Assembly (NCBI RefSeq): GCF_009858175.1
Contig: NZ_CP047393.1
Span: 1,860,001-1,924,000, forward strand
DNA from: Pontibacillus sp. HMF3514
Lineage (GTDB): Bacteria; Bacillota; Bacilli; Bacillales; BH030062
DNA length: 64,000 bases
Reading direction: 5' to 3'
Part shown: positions 20,579-29,340 of the stretch, piece by piece
How positions within the stretch are numbered: position 1 is the first letter of the stretch
Layout: every line of letters begins with the position of its first letter
Made by a program: the position numbers and the translations under genes
Notes under the pieces: model-generated
The model's database searches: none
What the model saw: the letters and a program-made list of their open reading frames with translations, nothing else
Told to the model about the DNA's origin: nothing

Positions 20579-21216
20579 TAAAGCCCCCTTATCTGGAAGA
20601 CTTGAAATTGAGATAAAGTGAGAGGAGTCCGTTGCTTTCGTGAGAGTAAGGGGTTCAGTGAAACGGCGATACTCCTGTGGAAGACCGTCCGAGCCTCCTC
20701 ACTCACTTCGTTCCCTGCGGGGTCTCGGCCGCCCTTTCTACCACTGGAGTTCGCCGTTTCCTTCACCCCTTTGCTAATATGTAGATTAACGGACCCATGG
20801 CTGAATTCACTTAATTTCTTGCTTAAGGAAAAAATGATTTTAGATACTAAACCCCTTTACATATAAGGCTTTAGATTACTTTGATGCATATATGATTTAA
20901 CCACAAATCATAAATAAGAAAACCTTACAATAGCTGCGGTTACGTTAATCTCAATAACGCCAAGGTGGGCTGTGGAACGGGTTGACTCCTCCGGTAGAAA
21001 GGGCGAGCGAGATCCCGCAGGAACGAAGTGACGAGGAAGCTGTAAAATAAACAAGGAAGTTCGACTAAGAGCGCTACATCCTGTAGCAACATCGAACGAC
21101 CCCACGTCGTGTGGGGCCGGGGAAAGCAACCCGTTCCACAGCCCGCCGCACTGCACTATAGTAACGGAACCACTCTGCACTAGCTTATTCCAGATAACTG
21201 CCAGATAACTGAATAA
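20579..21216. repeat. Paired hairpin element, locus 2 (type B plus, type A minus with insert)
   Basis: Left end AAGCCCCCTTATCTGGAAGA. Type B hairpin 20660-20760 has arms GAAACGGCGAtACTCC / GGAGTtCGCCGTTTC. The interior (20780-20950) is AT-rich and unlike the interior at loci 1, 4 and 5. Type A hairpin 20964-21147 has perfect 21-bp arms (20964-20984 with 21127-21147) and is enlarged by the module at 21042-21117. Right end CCAGATAACTGAATAA. The ynzC-tkt gap is otherwise empty of genes. Confidence 0.88.
21042..21117 (+). repeat. Family C two-hairpin module inside the type A hairpin of locus 2
   Basis: GTTCGA (21059-21064) pairs with TCGAAC (21092-21097), enclosing CTACA-tcc-TGTAG (21074-21086). 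CCCCAC-gtcgt-GTGGGG (21100-21116) follows. It replaces about 11 bases present in the equivalent hairpin at locus 5. Confidence 0.8.
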
Positions 21217-21466
21217 TAATCTGTTCTTATGAATTATTCTGTGTATTCTTAAATTGATTTTAAAGTTGAATACAGAATGGGATTAATTGTGAAAAAAACT
21301 ATGTAAATCACGCATATGTAAGCATAAATCAGACATTTCTTTACATTCTATAAAGGGAGGAATAAGAATTTTAGACACTTCTTTACCTCTAATGCTTGTC
21401 ACTTGTCGATTTTCATTATAGGATTAAATTGTTACATAGTTCTCGAAAAATGAAAGGAGATCATAC

Positions 21467-23461
21467 ATGTCACAGCAAATTGAACAACAATCGATTAACA
21501 CAATCCGTACTCTATCTATTGATGCGGTTGAGAAAGCGAATTCAGGTCACCCAGGAATGCCAATGGGAGCTGCTCCTATGGCTTATGCCCTTTGGACTGA
21601 GTTCATGAACCACAATCCAAAAAACTCTGAATGGTTTAACCGCGACCGTTTTGTACTTTCTGCGGGTCACGGCTCTATGCTTTTATATAGCCTGTTACAC
21701 CTTTCTGGTTACAACGTTTCAATGGACGACCTAAAGGAATTCCGTCAGTGGGGATCTAAAACACCAGGTCACCCTGAGTATGGCCATACAGATGGCGTTG
21801 AAGCTACAACAGGTCCATTAGGTCAAGGGATTGCCATGGCAGTCGGAATGGCAATGGCAGAAAGTCATTTAGCAGCAAAATTCAACCGCGACTCCTATAA
21901 TGTCGTAGATCATTACACTTACTCTATCTGTGGAGATGGCGACCTTATGGAAGGGGTTTCTCAAGAAGCTGCATCTCTTGCAGGTCACCTAGGATTAGGG
22001 AAGTTAGTAGTTCTTTACGACTCTAACGATATTTCCCTTGATGGTGACTTACACCGTTCCTTCTCTGAAAGCGTAGAAGATCGCTTCAAAGCTTACGGGT
22101 GGGAAGTTATTTATGTTGAAGAAGGTACAGATGTAGATTCTATTCGTGAAGCTCTTAAACAAGCTCGCCAATCTACAGACAAGCCAACACTAATTGAAGT
22201 GAAAACGGTAATTGGACATGGTTCTCCTAATAAATCAGGAAAATCTGCTTCTCATGGTGCTCCTCTTGGAGAAGATGAAGTGAAGCTTACGAAAGAGTCT
22301 TACAAATGGGATCATGAACCATTCCATGTACCAGCTGATGTATATCAAGACTTTGAAACAAAAGTACAAACAAAAGGTGCTGAAGCTGAAACAAACTGGA
22401 ACGATCTATTTAACCAGTACAAAGAAGCTTACCCTGAGCTTGCTAAAGAATTAGAACAAGCAATGAACAATGAACTACCAGAAGGTTGGGAAAATCAACT
22501 ACCTACTTATACACCTGGAGAAGACAAGGTAGCTACACGCGCAGCTTCAGGAGATATGATTAATGCGCTATCAGAGTATGTACCAAGCTTCTTTGGTGGA
22601 AGTGCAGACCTAGCCGGCTCAAACAAGACTACAGTTAAAGGCGAAGAGGATTTCTCTCGCAATAACTATGCAGGTCGTAACATTTGGTTTGGTGTTCGTG
22701 AATTTGCTATGGCATGTGCACTAAATGGTATGGCACTTCATGGTGGCCTGAAAGTGTATGGCGGTACATTCTTTGTATTCAGTGACTACCTACGTCCAGC
22801 TGTACGTCTTTCTGCTCTTATGGGAGCTCCAGTAAACTATGTATTCACGCACGACTCTGTTGCTGTAGGTGAAGATGGTCCAACACACGAACCGATTGAA
22901 CAGCTTCCATCTCTTCGTGCAATGCCAAACCTTTCTGTCATTCGTCCAGCAGACGGTAATGAAACAAATGCTGCATGGCGTTTAGCTCTAGAGTCAGACG
23001 ATATTCCAACAGCACTTGTTCTTACACGTCAAGGACTTCCTACACTTGAAGGTACAAATTACGAAGGTGTGAAAAAAGGTGCTTATGTTGTAAGTCCTGC
23101 AAATAAAGGGGAAGCGGACGCATTGCTTCTTGCTTCAGGTTCTGAAGTACAATTAGCTGTTAGCGCCCAAGAAACTTTACGTGAAAAAGGCATCGAAACA
23201 AGCGTTGTATCTATGCCTTCATGGGATCGCTTCGATAAGCAAGATAAGAGCTATAAAGAAGAAGTACTTCCGAGCAGTGTAACCAAGCGTCTTGCAATTG
23301 AAATGGCTTCTCCATTTGGTTGGGAGCGTTACACAGGTATGGACGGAGATGTGCTAGGTATTGATACATTTGGTGCATCTGCTCCTGGTGACAAAGTTAT
23401 CGAAGAATACGGGTTTACCGTTGAAAATGTCGTTCAAAAAGTCGAAAACCTTTTAAAATAA
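21467..23461 (+). CDS. tkt: Transketolase
   Basis: TPP enzyme of the pentose phosphate pathway that moves two-carbon ketol units between sugar phosphates. 664 residues, the usual length. The N-terminal PP domain has the TPP motif [20 protein letters not shown] ending in a conserved Asn. The Pyr domain has [20 protein letters not shown] and [22 protein letters not shown]-terminal domain follows. AAAGGAGATCATAC precedes the ATG. The gene follows the repeat element; ynzC-tkt-sirA-yneF is the B. subtilis order. Confidence 0.98.
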   Translation: MSQQIEQQSINTIRTLSIDAVEKANSGHPGMPMGAAPMAYALWTEFMNHNPKNSEWFNRDRFVLSAGHGSMLLYSLLHLSGYNVSMDDLKEFRQWGSKTPGHPEYGHTDGVEATTGPLGQGIAMAVGMAMAESHLAAKFNRDSYNVVDHYTYSICGDGDLMEGVSQEAASLAGHLGLGKLVVLYDSNDISLDGDLHRSFSESVEDRFKAYGWEVIYVEEGTDVDSIREALKQARQSTDKPTLIEVKTVIGHGSPNKSGKSASHGAPLGEDEVKLTKESYKWDHEPFHVPADVYQDFETKVQTKGAEAETNWNDLFNQYKEAYPELAKELEQAMNNELPEGWENQLPTYTPGEDKVATRAASGDMINALSEYVPSFFGGSADLAGSNKTTVKGEEDFSRNNYAGRNIWFGVREFAMACALNGMALHGGLKVYGGTFFVFSDYLRPAVRLSALMGAPVNYVFTHDSVAVGEDGPTHEPIEQLPSLRAMPNLSVIRPADGNETNAAWRLALESDDIPTALVLTRQGLPTLEGTNYEGVKKGAYVVSPANKGEADALLLASGSEVQLAVSAQETLREKGIETSVVSMPSWDRFDKQDKSYKEEVLPSSVTKRLAIEMASPFGWERYTGMDGDVLGIDTFGASAPGDKVIEEYGFTVENVVQKVENLLK

Positions 23462-23480
23462 TTAAATAAAATTATTTTTT

Positions 23481-23518
23481 TTAGGCTGTCCTAGTTGTCA
23501 GGACAGCCTAAATATTTT
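23481..23518 (+). terminator. Terminator after tkt
   Basis: TTAGGCTGTCC / GGACAGCCTAA perfect 11-bp stem. Confidence 0.85.
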
Positions 23519-23606
23519 TCGACAAAACTTTCGTGTGATAAATGACGTGTTTTGACATATTATTTTATATGCATAGCTTACAATGTCTTTAAAGGAGGGA
23601 CAGGCT

Positions 23607-24044
23607 ATGCATACCTATTCGCTTTATTGGATTAAGGAAGAGTTTTCGTACCATTACTTTCACAAAACGAATATCTTGTTTCACTTCTTGCGGGAGTGGA
23701 AATACAACCCAGGGAGTGAGCAACTGTCACTTCAATATCAGTATGTGGCACAGCCAATACCACTAGAAGTGCTTATGCATCATGTCACAAATCATTTAAG
23801 AAAGCCTGTAGAACTTCAATTCAATGATGATGAAATGAGTTTTACGATATATGAAAAAGGGCGAGCAGTTAAGCTGTTACAACGTGATCATAGAGAAGTG
23901 GAAATACAAGCAGAAAACCTTCATATAGCAGAATGTTTGTTGTTTGACACATTACGTAAAGTGGACCATTCCTTCTTCATTATGAATCAGGATTGTCAGC
24001 AATATGGATGGATTGCTCCAATTAAAAAAGAAGTGATTCTTTAA
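23607..24044 (+). CDS. sirA: Sporulation inhibitor of replication SirA
   Basis: In B. subtilis SirA (YneE) is made under Spo0A control and binds domain I of DnaA to stop new rounds of replication as the cell enters sporulation. The 145-residue product begins MHTYSLYWIKEEFSYHYFHK, the family's opening. I start at 23607 because AAAGGAGGGACAGG is eight or so bases upstream; an earlier in-frame start has no ribosome site. Position between tkt and yneF agrees. Confidence 0.9.
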   Translation: MHTYSLYWIKEEFSYHYFHKTNILFHFLREWKYNPGSEQLSLQYQYVAQPIPLEVLMHHVTNHLRKPVELQFNDDEMSFTIYEKGRAVKLLQRDHREVEIQAENLHIAECLLFDTLRKVDHSFFIMNQDCQQYGWIAPIKKEVIL

Positions 24045-24116
24045 GCATCCTATTGTATTCTCTCTTTCGTTTTACTATAATGTTTGAGAGACAACATGAA
24101 GGAGGAAATTTGTACG

Positions 24117-24341
24117 ATGAGTATAACTTGGGTTATTGTAATCGCTGTATTAACCCTACTTGCTGGCGTAGCACTTGGTTTCTTTATTGCCAGAAAGTAT
24201 ATGATGAACTATCTGAAGAAAAACCCACCAATTAACGAACAAATGTTACGAACACTAATGATGCAGATGGGTCAAAAGCCATCTCAGAAGAAAATCAATC
24301 AAATGATGCGTGCGATGAACAATCAACAACAGCAGAAATAA
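24117..24341 (+). CDS. yneF: UPF0154 membrane protein YneF
   Basis: 74 residues. One N-terminal membrane span ([20 protein letters not shown]) is followed by the conserved [20 protein letters not shown] and a Gln-rich end. I use the ATG at 24117 with AAGGAGGAAATTTG; a frame start 33 bases upstream lacks a ribosome site. Function is unknown; it is widely conserved in Firmicutes next to tkt/sirA. Confidence 0.93.
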   Translation: MSITWVIVIAVLTLLAGVALGFFIARKYMMNYLKKNPPINEQMLRTLMMQMGQKPSQKKINQMMRAMNNQQQQK

Positions 24342-24355
24342 CGTCATGAGACGCT

Positions 24356-24391
24356 AAAAGCCTTTCTTCCATAGAAGAAAGGCTTTATTAT
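24356..24391 (+). terminator. Terminator after yneF
   Basis: GCCTTTCTTC / GAAGAAAGGC stem followed by TTTATT. Confidence 0.85.
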
Positions 24392-24553
24392 GTTGAAGGT
24401 ATTCGGAAGAGAGAAATCTTTATGAGCAGATGTTTACGTGTTAATAATCTACACAAAGTTGTCATAACTATTTGCTTTGAGCAGATAGATATCGTTACTC
24501 ATTTTCTTTACAATAGAATATAGTGTGAACATATGTTATAAAGGGGCGTTACC

Positions 24554-25258
24554 ATGTCTGATATTAATATTTTCATTGCATTTGGTGCGGGGTTTTTATC
24601 ATTTATATCACCATGTGTGTTACCTCTGTACCCAGCGTTTTTATCTTACATAACGGGTATGAGTGTAAATGAATTAAAATCCGATAATGCAATGCTAAAC
24701 AAAAGAAGTATATTGCATACGATTTTATTTCTCTTAGGTTTTACAACGATTTTTGTATTTCTTGGATTCTCTACTACTGCAATAGGAGATGTATTTTATA
24801 AATATAAAGACTTAATTCGCCAATTAGGTGCTATATTAATTATCTTTTTTGGTTTTGTGATTATAGGGGTCTTTAATTTTGATTTCTTAATGAAAGATCG
24901 AAAAATAACATTTAAAAATCGTCCTGGAGGGTTCTTGGGGTCTTTTGTTATTGGTATGGCTTTTTCAATGGGATGGACACCATGTACAGGACCTATTTTA
25001 GCGGCAGTGTTTGGGCTTGCCGCAACAAATCCAGACAGTGGAATGCTTTACTTGATGGCTTATTCCTTAGGATTTTCTGTTCCGTTTTTAATTTTATCTT
25101 TCTTTATTGGAAAACTAAATTGGATCAAGCGTCACAGCGCCAAATTGGTGAAAATAGGCGGCTATGTTATGATTGGAATGGGAATTTTCTTATTCTTTGA
25201 CTTAATGACGAAGTTGACTTCTTGGCTTTCAGACATTTTTGGTTTCACAGGATTTTAA
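24554..25258 (+). CDS. ccdA: Cytochrome c-type biogenesis protein CcdA (DsbD transmembrane domain family)
   Basis: Six-span membrane protein that carries reducing equivalents from cytosolic thioredoxin to extracytoplasmic thiols for cytochrome c maturation and, in Bacillus, spore cortex formation. The two redox cysteines are in FISPCVLPLYPAF (first span) and GWTPCTGPILAAV (fourth span). 234 residues. It begins the ccdA-yneI-ccdC group; a TlpA-type thioredoxin that could be its partner lies at 39267. Confidence 0.96.
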   Translation: MSDINIFIAFGAGFLSFISPCVLPLYPAFLSYITGMSVNELKSDNAMLNKRSILHTILFLLGFTTIFVFLGFSTTAIGDVFYKYKDLIRQLGAILIIFFGFVIIGVFNFDFLMKDRKITFKNRPGGFLGSFVIGMAFSMGWTPCTGPILAAVFGLAATNPDSGMLYLMAYSLGFSVPFLILSFFIGKLNWIKRHSAKLVKIGGYVMIGMGIFLFFDLMTKLTSWLSDIFGFTGF

Positions 25259-25324
25259 TCCATAATGGATTCTGTAAGTCATTTGTATTATGATTAAGGT
25301 ATGCTTGAAAAAGGAGTAGAATCA

Positions 25325-25750
25325 ATGAGAACAAACGATGTTATACTGCGAACCACTACGACATTGATTGCCTTTATCTTATTAGCATTTTCCGTGTACT
25401 TATTTTTAGCAGGTCACAATGCTCCAGGTGGAGGGTTTATTGGTGGTCTAATGACTGCTGCTGCTATCATTTTAATGTATATGACATACGGCATTGAATC
25501 GATCAGGAAGATTATTCCAGTTAATTTTCGAAGTATCGTTCCTGTTGGACTTCTCATTGCTGTTTTAAGTGGAGCGGGATCCTTCCTTTTCGGAGAACCG
25601 TTTTTAAGCCAAACGTTCGCTCACTTACACCATGTACCGATCTTTGGTGAGATGGAGCTTGCTACGGCTATGCTATTTGATTTAGGTGTATATGTGACAG
25701 TAGTTGGAATCACATTAACCATTATATTAACGATTGCAAATGATCAATAA
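25325..25750 (+). CDS. Orphan MrpB/MnhB-like membrane subunit
   Basis: 141 residues and four apparent spans. The family signature is LAGHNAPGGGFIGGLMTAAA, with a second conserved end ELATAMLFDLGVYVTVVG. Such proteins are subunit B of the seven-subunit Mrp Na+/H+ antiporter, yet no mrpA, C-G is adjacent. The ATG at 25325 follows AAAAAGGAG. It lies between ccdA and yneI, where B. subtilis has no such gene. It could supply a subunit to an mrp operon elsewhere, or serve another complex. Confidence 0.85.
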   Translation: MRTNDVILRTTTTLIAFILLAFSVYLFLAGHNAPGGGFIGGLMTAAAIILMYMTYGIESIRKIIPVNFRSIVPVGLLIAVLSGAGSFLFGEPFLSQTFAHLHHVPIFGEMELATAMLFDLGVYVTVVGITLTIILTIANDQ

Positions 25751-25785
25751 ACGGTTCATGTTGAGTAAGGGGGGGGGATGAATCT

Positions 25786-26145
25786 ATGGCCAACATATTG
25801 ATTGTTGATGATGCGAAATTCATGCGAATGACGCTCTCGAACATTTTAGCAAATGGTGGGCATGAGGTAGTAGGTGAGGCTGAAAATGGTGAACAAGCCG
25901 TGGGAATGTATAACGACTTGCTCCCAGATCTCGTAACAATGGACATTACGATGCCAGAAATGAATGGACTAGAAGCATTGAAAGCAATACTAGAAAAGAA
26001 TCCAACTGCAACCATAATTATGTGTTCAGCTATGGGGCAGCAAAAAATGGTGGTAGAAGCCATTGAGATGGGTGCGAAGGACTTTATTGTCAAACCATTC
26101 GATGAAAGTCGAGTGCTTGAAGCGATTGATCGAGTACTTCGATAA
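25786..26145 (+). CDS. yneI: CheY-like single-domain response regulator YneI (CcdB)
   Basis: 119-residue receiver domain with no output domain. The phospho-acceptor Asp is in LVTMDITMPEMNG, the acidic pair in IVDDAKFM and the Lys in DFIVKPF. In B. subtilis yneI (also called ccdB) lies between ccdA and ccdC and is not needed for cytochrome c synthesis; its output is unknown. The start follows a G-rich ribosome site (AAGGGGGGGGATG). Confidence 0.93.
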   Translation: MANILIVDDAKFMRMTLSNILANGGHEVVGEAENGEQAVGMYNDLLPDLVTMDITMPEMNGLEALKAILEKNPTATIIMCSAMGQQKMVVEAIEMGAKDFIVKPFDESRVLEAIDRVLR

Positions 26146-26187
26146 CACCTTTACATAAAGTGTTTTTCTAAGAAGAGAGTTGATAGT

Positions 26188-26685
26188 ATGTGGGTACTTG
26201 TAAGTACGATAGGAGCCGCTATTATGGCGACGATGATGATCTTCATTCGTCTACGTGCTGCTCGTAAACCTGCTTCAGTTAAGAAGATTATACTCCCGCC
26301 ATTATTTATGAGTACTGGGGCTTTCATGTTCCTTTTTGAACCTTTTCAAGTCTCATGGTCGCAAGTACTCGAAGCGATGTCGGTAGGAGTAGTCTTTTCA
26401 ATATTACTAATTAAGACATCAAATTTTGAGGTTCGGGGCAAACAGATTTATTTAAAGCCTTCCAAGGCCTTTGGAGCCATTTTAATTGGGTTATTACTAT
26501 TACGCATTGTTTTAAAACTAATCGTAGGACAAAGTGTCTCATTTGGCGAAACAAGCGGGATGTTTTTCCTCCTTGCACTAGGGATGATCCTTTCTTGGCG
26601 TATTACTATGCTTATTAAGTTTAAAAGGCTAGAAGAAGATTTGAAAAGTTCTAAGTCCATTAAAGAATTTGCTACTCAAGAATAA
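26188..26685 (+). CDS. ccdC: CcdC (YneJ) membrane protein
   Basis: 165 residues with about five membrane spans and a basic tail, matching the CcdC family. It is found next to ccdA in Bacillus but is not essential for cytochrome c maturation there. RLRAARKPASVKKIILPPLFMS after the first span and GMILSWRITMLIKF near the end are typical. A terminator follows immediately. Confidence 0.9.
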   Translation: MWVLVSTIGAAIMATMMIFIRLRAARKPASVKKIILPPLFMSTGAFMFLFEPFQVSWSQVLEAMSVGVVFSILLIKTSNFEVRGKQIYLKPSKAFGAILIGLLLLRIVLKLIVGQSVSFGETSGMFFLLALGMILSWRITMLIKFKRLEEDLKSSKSIKEFATQE

Positions 26686-26686
26686 A

Positions 26687-26718
26687 AAATCCTACCACAA
26701 GGTGGTAGGATTTTGTTT
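26687..26718 (+). terminator. Terminator after ccdC
   Basis: AAATCCTACCAC / GTGGTAGGATTT stem followed by TGTTT. Confidence 0.9.
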
Positions 26719-26775
26719 ATTCTCTAGTTACAGAATTTGTGCCTTGTGTATAATTTTTTAATGAGAGCGGGGCAA

Positions 26776-26921
26776 CATCCAGCTCCAGCGCCCAGCAACG
26801 AATGGACTTCCCTCGCCTCCGTACGATAAGTCAACATCGATTCGCTTCATTCCCAAAGAGTTTCCTTTATCATACTACGGGCTCAGTCCCTTCGTTGCTA
26901 AACGGGCGCATCCGCTTTTGT
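26776..26921. repeat. Intergenic repeat family D, copy 2 (shortest, intact)
   Basis: CATCCAGCTCCAGCGCCCAG ... CGATAAGTCAACATCGATTC ... GGGCTCAGTCCCTTCGTTGC ... GGGCGCATCCGCTTTTGT. The ends CGCCCAGCAACGAAnGGACT and AGTCCCTTCGTTGCTAAACG can pair into a long imperfect hairpin. It ends three bases before the stop of the next minus-strand gene and could act as its transcription end. Confidence 0.85.
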
Positions 26922-26923
26922 GC

Positions 26924-27352
26924 TTATTGATCAAATAATGGTTGATAAGGCTTTAAATCAATATTTTTTTCATCAAGTGTCTGTTTTAAGAATTTATGGT
27001 CACGTTTTGGTGTTGCGATGATGTAGCCTTCAATAATAATGTCCTGTGTTATCGTTTTTTTCTTTTTTTCTAGAGCAAGCTCTCCAATTTTTCCAGCGAT
27101 TTTTTGACGGGCAATATCTCGGAACAGTTCAGGAACAGGTGATACAAGCTCTTCAAGAAAAGCTTTTTCTTCTTTTCCCCACATGTTCTTCGTTTTTTCG
27201 ATGTAATATTCTTCCCAGTCAATAATCGACTTGCCGTCTTCTTTAGGAAGGCGCTTTAAAAATTTGCGGAACATAAAATATCCACCAATTGCTAAAAGTC
27301 CGACCATGATTAGTGTCCAGCCGACTATGAAGATGGAAAATGCAGTGTTCAT
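26924..27352 (-). CDS. yneK: DUF2621 membrane-anchored protein (YneK-like)
   Basis: 142 residues. One N-terminal membrane span (about 8-28, VGWTLIMVGLLAIGGYFMF) is followed by a soluble helical part containing DWEEYYIEKTKNMW, VSPVPELFRDIARQKIAGKI and IIEGYIIATPKRDHKFL. It resembles the sporulation-associated YneK of B. subtilis, which lies in the same place after ccdC. Function not established. The opposite orientation to ccdC also matches. Confidence 0.75.
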   Translation of the reverse strand: MNTAFSIFIVGWTLIMVGLLAIGGYFMFRKFLKRLPKEDGKSIIDWEEYYIEKTKNMWGKEEKAFLEELVSPVPELFRDIARQKIAGKIGELALEKKKKTITQDIIIEGYIIATPKRDHKFLKQTLDEKNIDLKPYQPLFDQ

Positions 27353-27420
27353 AACATCACCTTTTTCAATATATCAACATTACTGTTAGAATAGCATAGA
27401 ATGCTCTTTCGGTCTATGTA

Positions 27421-27517
27421 TGGCGGGACTGTGTGGGAATCGAACCCACCAGAGACGGCACGCGCCTCTCAAACGGTTTTGAAGACCGCGGGGGACACCA
27501 GTACCCCATCCAGCCCC
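27421..27517 (-). tRNA. selC: Selenocysteine tRNA, tRNA-Sec(UCA)
   Basis: 97 bases read 27517 to 27421. Acceptor GGGGCUG pairs with CAGUCCC, followed by discriminator G and encoded CCA. The extended D arm has GGGG/CCCC. Anticodon stem CGGU/ACCG carries the loop CUUCAAA, anticodon UCA (plus-strand TGA at 27480-27482). The long variable arm is GAGAGGC / GCCGUCUC, and the T arm is GUGGG-UUCGAUU-CCCAC. The oversized variable arm plus UCA anticodon identify tRNA-Sec. It is charged with Ser, converted by SelA and delivered by SelB, both encoded within 7 kb. Confidence 0.96.
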
Positions 27518-27534
27518 ATAGAATCGACATGAAT

Positions 27535-27563
27535 ATTATAAATTCTTTTTCATATAATGACAA
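27535..27563 (-). promoter_or_regulatory. Promoter of the tRNA-Sec gene
   Basis: Minus strand: -35 TTGTCA (27563-27558), 17-base spacer, -10 TATAAT (27540-27535), 18 bases before the tRNA 5' end. Confidence 0.8.
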
Positions 27564-27697
27564 GGAAAGGTGAATAAAACTGCATTTTTACATGTTTTTT
27601 AATCTTTTTCACGATTTTTTGATGCCTTTTCTTGAAGAAAGTTAATTTTGTGGGATAAAATGTTAGTATGTGTTGCATAGGTGAGGGGGTGGCAAGG

Positions 27698-28831
27698 ATG
27701 GAAGATAAATCTAAACGACCTAGCAATAGCAACTTAAAATATGAATCTATAAATCAAGAAGATTATATCGGATCCATCCATACGCTGGGAGAAATGCCTG
27801 GTGTATTTCATGATTGGATTGACCAATACGGGTTTGACTTCATCTGTGTATGTGACACAAGAGGAAACATCCTTTATGCATCTTCTTCCGCCAAACGACT
27901 TCTCGGATATGAACCAGACGATCTTACTGGAGAGAGATCTATTGATTTTTGTTCTCCTCAAGATCGGGAGAAGTTAATCAGTACATTTATGAATCAAAAT
28001 AATAAAGCAACCACTTTTGATCTGCAGATAAGACAAAAAAGCGGAAAGTACATTTGGGTAGAGACAATTGCTTCTCATGTAGAAGACCCAAATACAAAAA
28101 ATGATGTTATTTTGGCGATTACTCGGGATATATCTGATAAAAAAGAAGCGGAAGAGATGATGATTCGATCTGAAAAAATGTCTGTTGCAGGGCAACTAGC
28201 AGCAGGTATTGCACATGAAATTCGAAATCCATTAACGTCCTTAAAAGGATTCTTACAGCTCATACAAGCTGGAATTGATGGAAAAGAAGAATATTATACG
28301 ATTATGAACGAGGAAATTGAAAAAATCGAAACCATAACATCAGAGCTTCTATTTATTTCGAAACCTATGACAAATGATCGTAGAAAAGAATCTATTATTA
28401 CGATGTTACAGGATGTTTGTACCTTATTACGCTCCCAAGCGAAATTACATAATATTGATCTGGTACTGAACTATGAGGAAAATGAAGTGATCGATTGTGA
28501 CCGTTCTCAAATTAAACAGGTTTTTATTAACTTAATTAAAAACGCTGTGGAAGTTATGGAGGATGGTGGTCGTATAACAGTTGACGTAGAGTCTGATGAA
28601 GACAATGTGTGGGTCGATGTAGCTGATGAAGGCCCAGGGATTCCAAAGCACCTTGTCGATAAAATTAAAGAGCCATTCTTCACCACAAAAAAGAATGGGA
28701 CAGGGCTGGGCTTAATGATCACGAACCAAATCCTTGAAAAGCATGAAGGTGGTTTAAATGTCTATGATAACGAACCAACAGGCAGTGTTTTTCGAGTCCA
28801 ATTGCCTAGAGAAGTCTCAAAGGCTAATTAG
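27698..28831 (+). CDS. PAS-domain sensor histidine kinase, sporulation-kinase type
   Basis: Soluble kinase, 377 residues from the ATG at 27698, which follows GAGGGGGTGGCAAGG; an earlier in-frame ATG lacks such a site. One PAS/PAC domain (about 40-150: GFDFICVCDTRGNILYASSS) comes before HisKA with His173 in AAGIAHEIRNPLTSLKGFLQ. The HATPase domain shows INLIKNAVEVM, DEGPGIP and GTGLGLMI. The H-box resembles KinA/KinE-type kinases feeding the Spo0A phosphorelay. No response regulator is adjacent, which fits an orphan kinase of that kind. It lies between selC and selB. Confidence 0.85.
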   Translation: MEDKSKRPSNSNLKYESINQEDYIGSIHTLGEMPGVFHDWIDQYGFDFICVCDTRGNILYASSSAKRLLGYEPDDLTGERSIDFCSPQDREKLISTFMNQNNKATTFDLQIRQKSGKYIWVETIASHVEDPNTKNDVILAITRDISDKKEAEEMMIRSEKMSVAGQLAAGIAHEIRNPLTSLKGFLQLIQAGIDGKEEYYTIMNEEIEKIETITSELLFISKPMTNDRRKESIITMLQDVCTLLRSQAKLHNIDLVLNYEENEVIDCDRSQIKQVFINLIKNAVEVMEDGGRITVDVESDEDNVWVDVADEGPGIPKHLVDKIKEPFFTTKKNGTGLGLMITNQILEKHEGGLNVYDNEPTGSVFRVQLPREVSKAN

Positions 28832-28869
28832 CACACTTTAATGGTTTTATATGATGTAGAACCATATAT

Positions 28870-28906
28870 GAAATCCTACCTCTATTGAAAAGGTAGGATT
28901 TTTTAC
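28870..28906 (+). terminator. Terminator after the PAS kinase
   Basis: AAATCCTACC / GGTAGGATTT stem followed by TTT. Confidence 0.85.
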
Positions 28907-28956
28907 ATGACAAGAAAAATGGTATATGTTCATAGAAACAAAAAAGGAGGGTCCCA

Positions 28957-29322
28957 ATGTTATCCTATCAACAAAGAGAAATGATTGTAGAATATGTATT
29001 TGATCAGTTTATGATTACATATCCTGAGTTATCTGTGATGTATGATGAAGAGAGACTAGCACATATCAAAAAAGACACGTATCACCATTTAGATCATTTG
29101 GAATCAGCCATTTCTGCTGGAATGAAGTCGATTTATTTCGATTACATTCAATGGACCGATAGAGTTCTCACATCTAGAGGTATTGGTACTGAACTTTTAG
29201 TAGATTGTTTAAAATGGATGGAAAAAGGTATTACTCTTGAAAAAGATATAGAAAATCTCTATCAATATCAAAGCATGTTAAAAGAGTCTATTTCTTATTT
29301 AAAGGAAAGAACAACTGGATAG
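28957..29322 (+). CDS. Helical protein of unknown function directly upstream of selB
   Basis: 121 residues, predicted all-helical. A visible pattern is YHHLDHLESAISAGMKSIYF then DYIQWTDRVLTSRGIGTELL. This loosely resembles the helical N-terminal modules found before B12-binding or RsbR-type regulatory domains, but here no second domain follows. I cannot name the family. AAAAGGAGGGTCCC precedes the ATG. It ends 18 bases before selB with no terminator between, so the two are probably cotranscribed. Confidence 0.75.
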   Translation: MLSYQQREMIVEYVFDQFMITYPELSVMYDEERLAHIKKDTYHHLDHLESAISAGMKSIYFDYIQWTDRVLTSRGIGTELLVDCLKWMEKGITLEKDIENLYQYQSMLKESISYLKERTTG

Positions 29323-29340
29323 AAGGAAGGTCGTTCATTT

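Noticed and set aside
25325-25750. Start of an mrp antiporter operon
   Set aside because: The next genes are yneI and ccdC; no other Mrp subunit is present.
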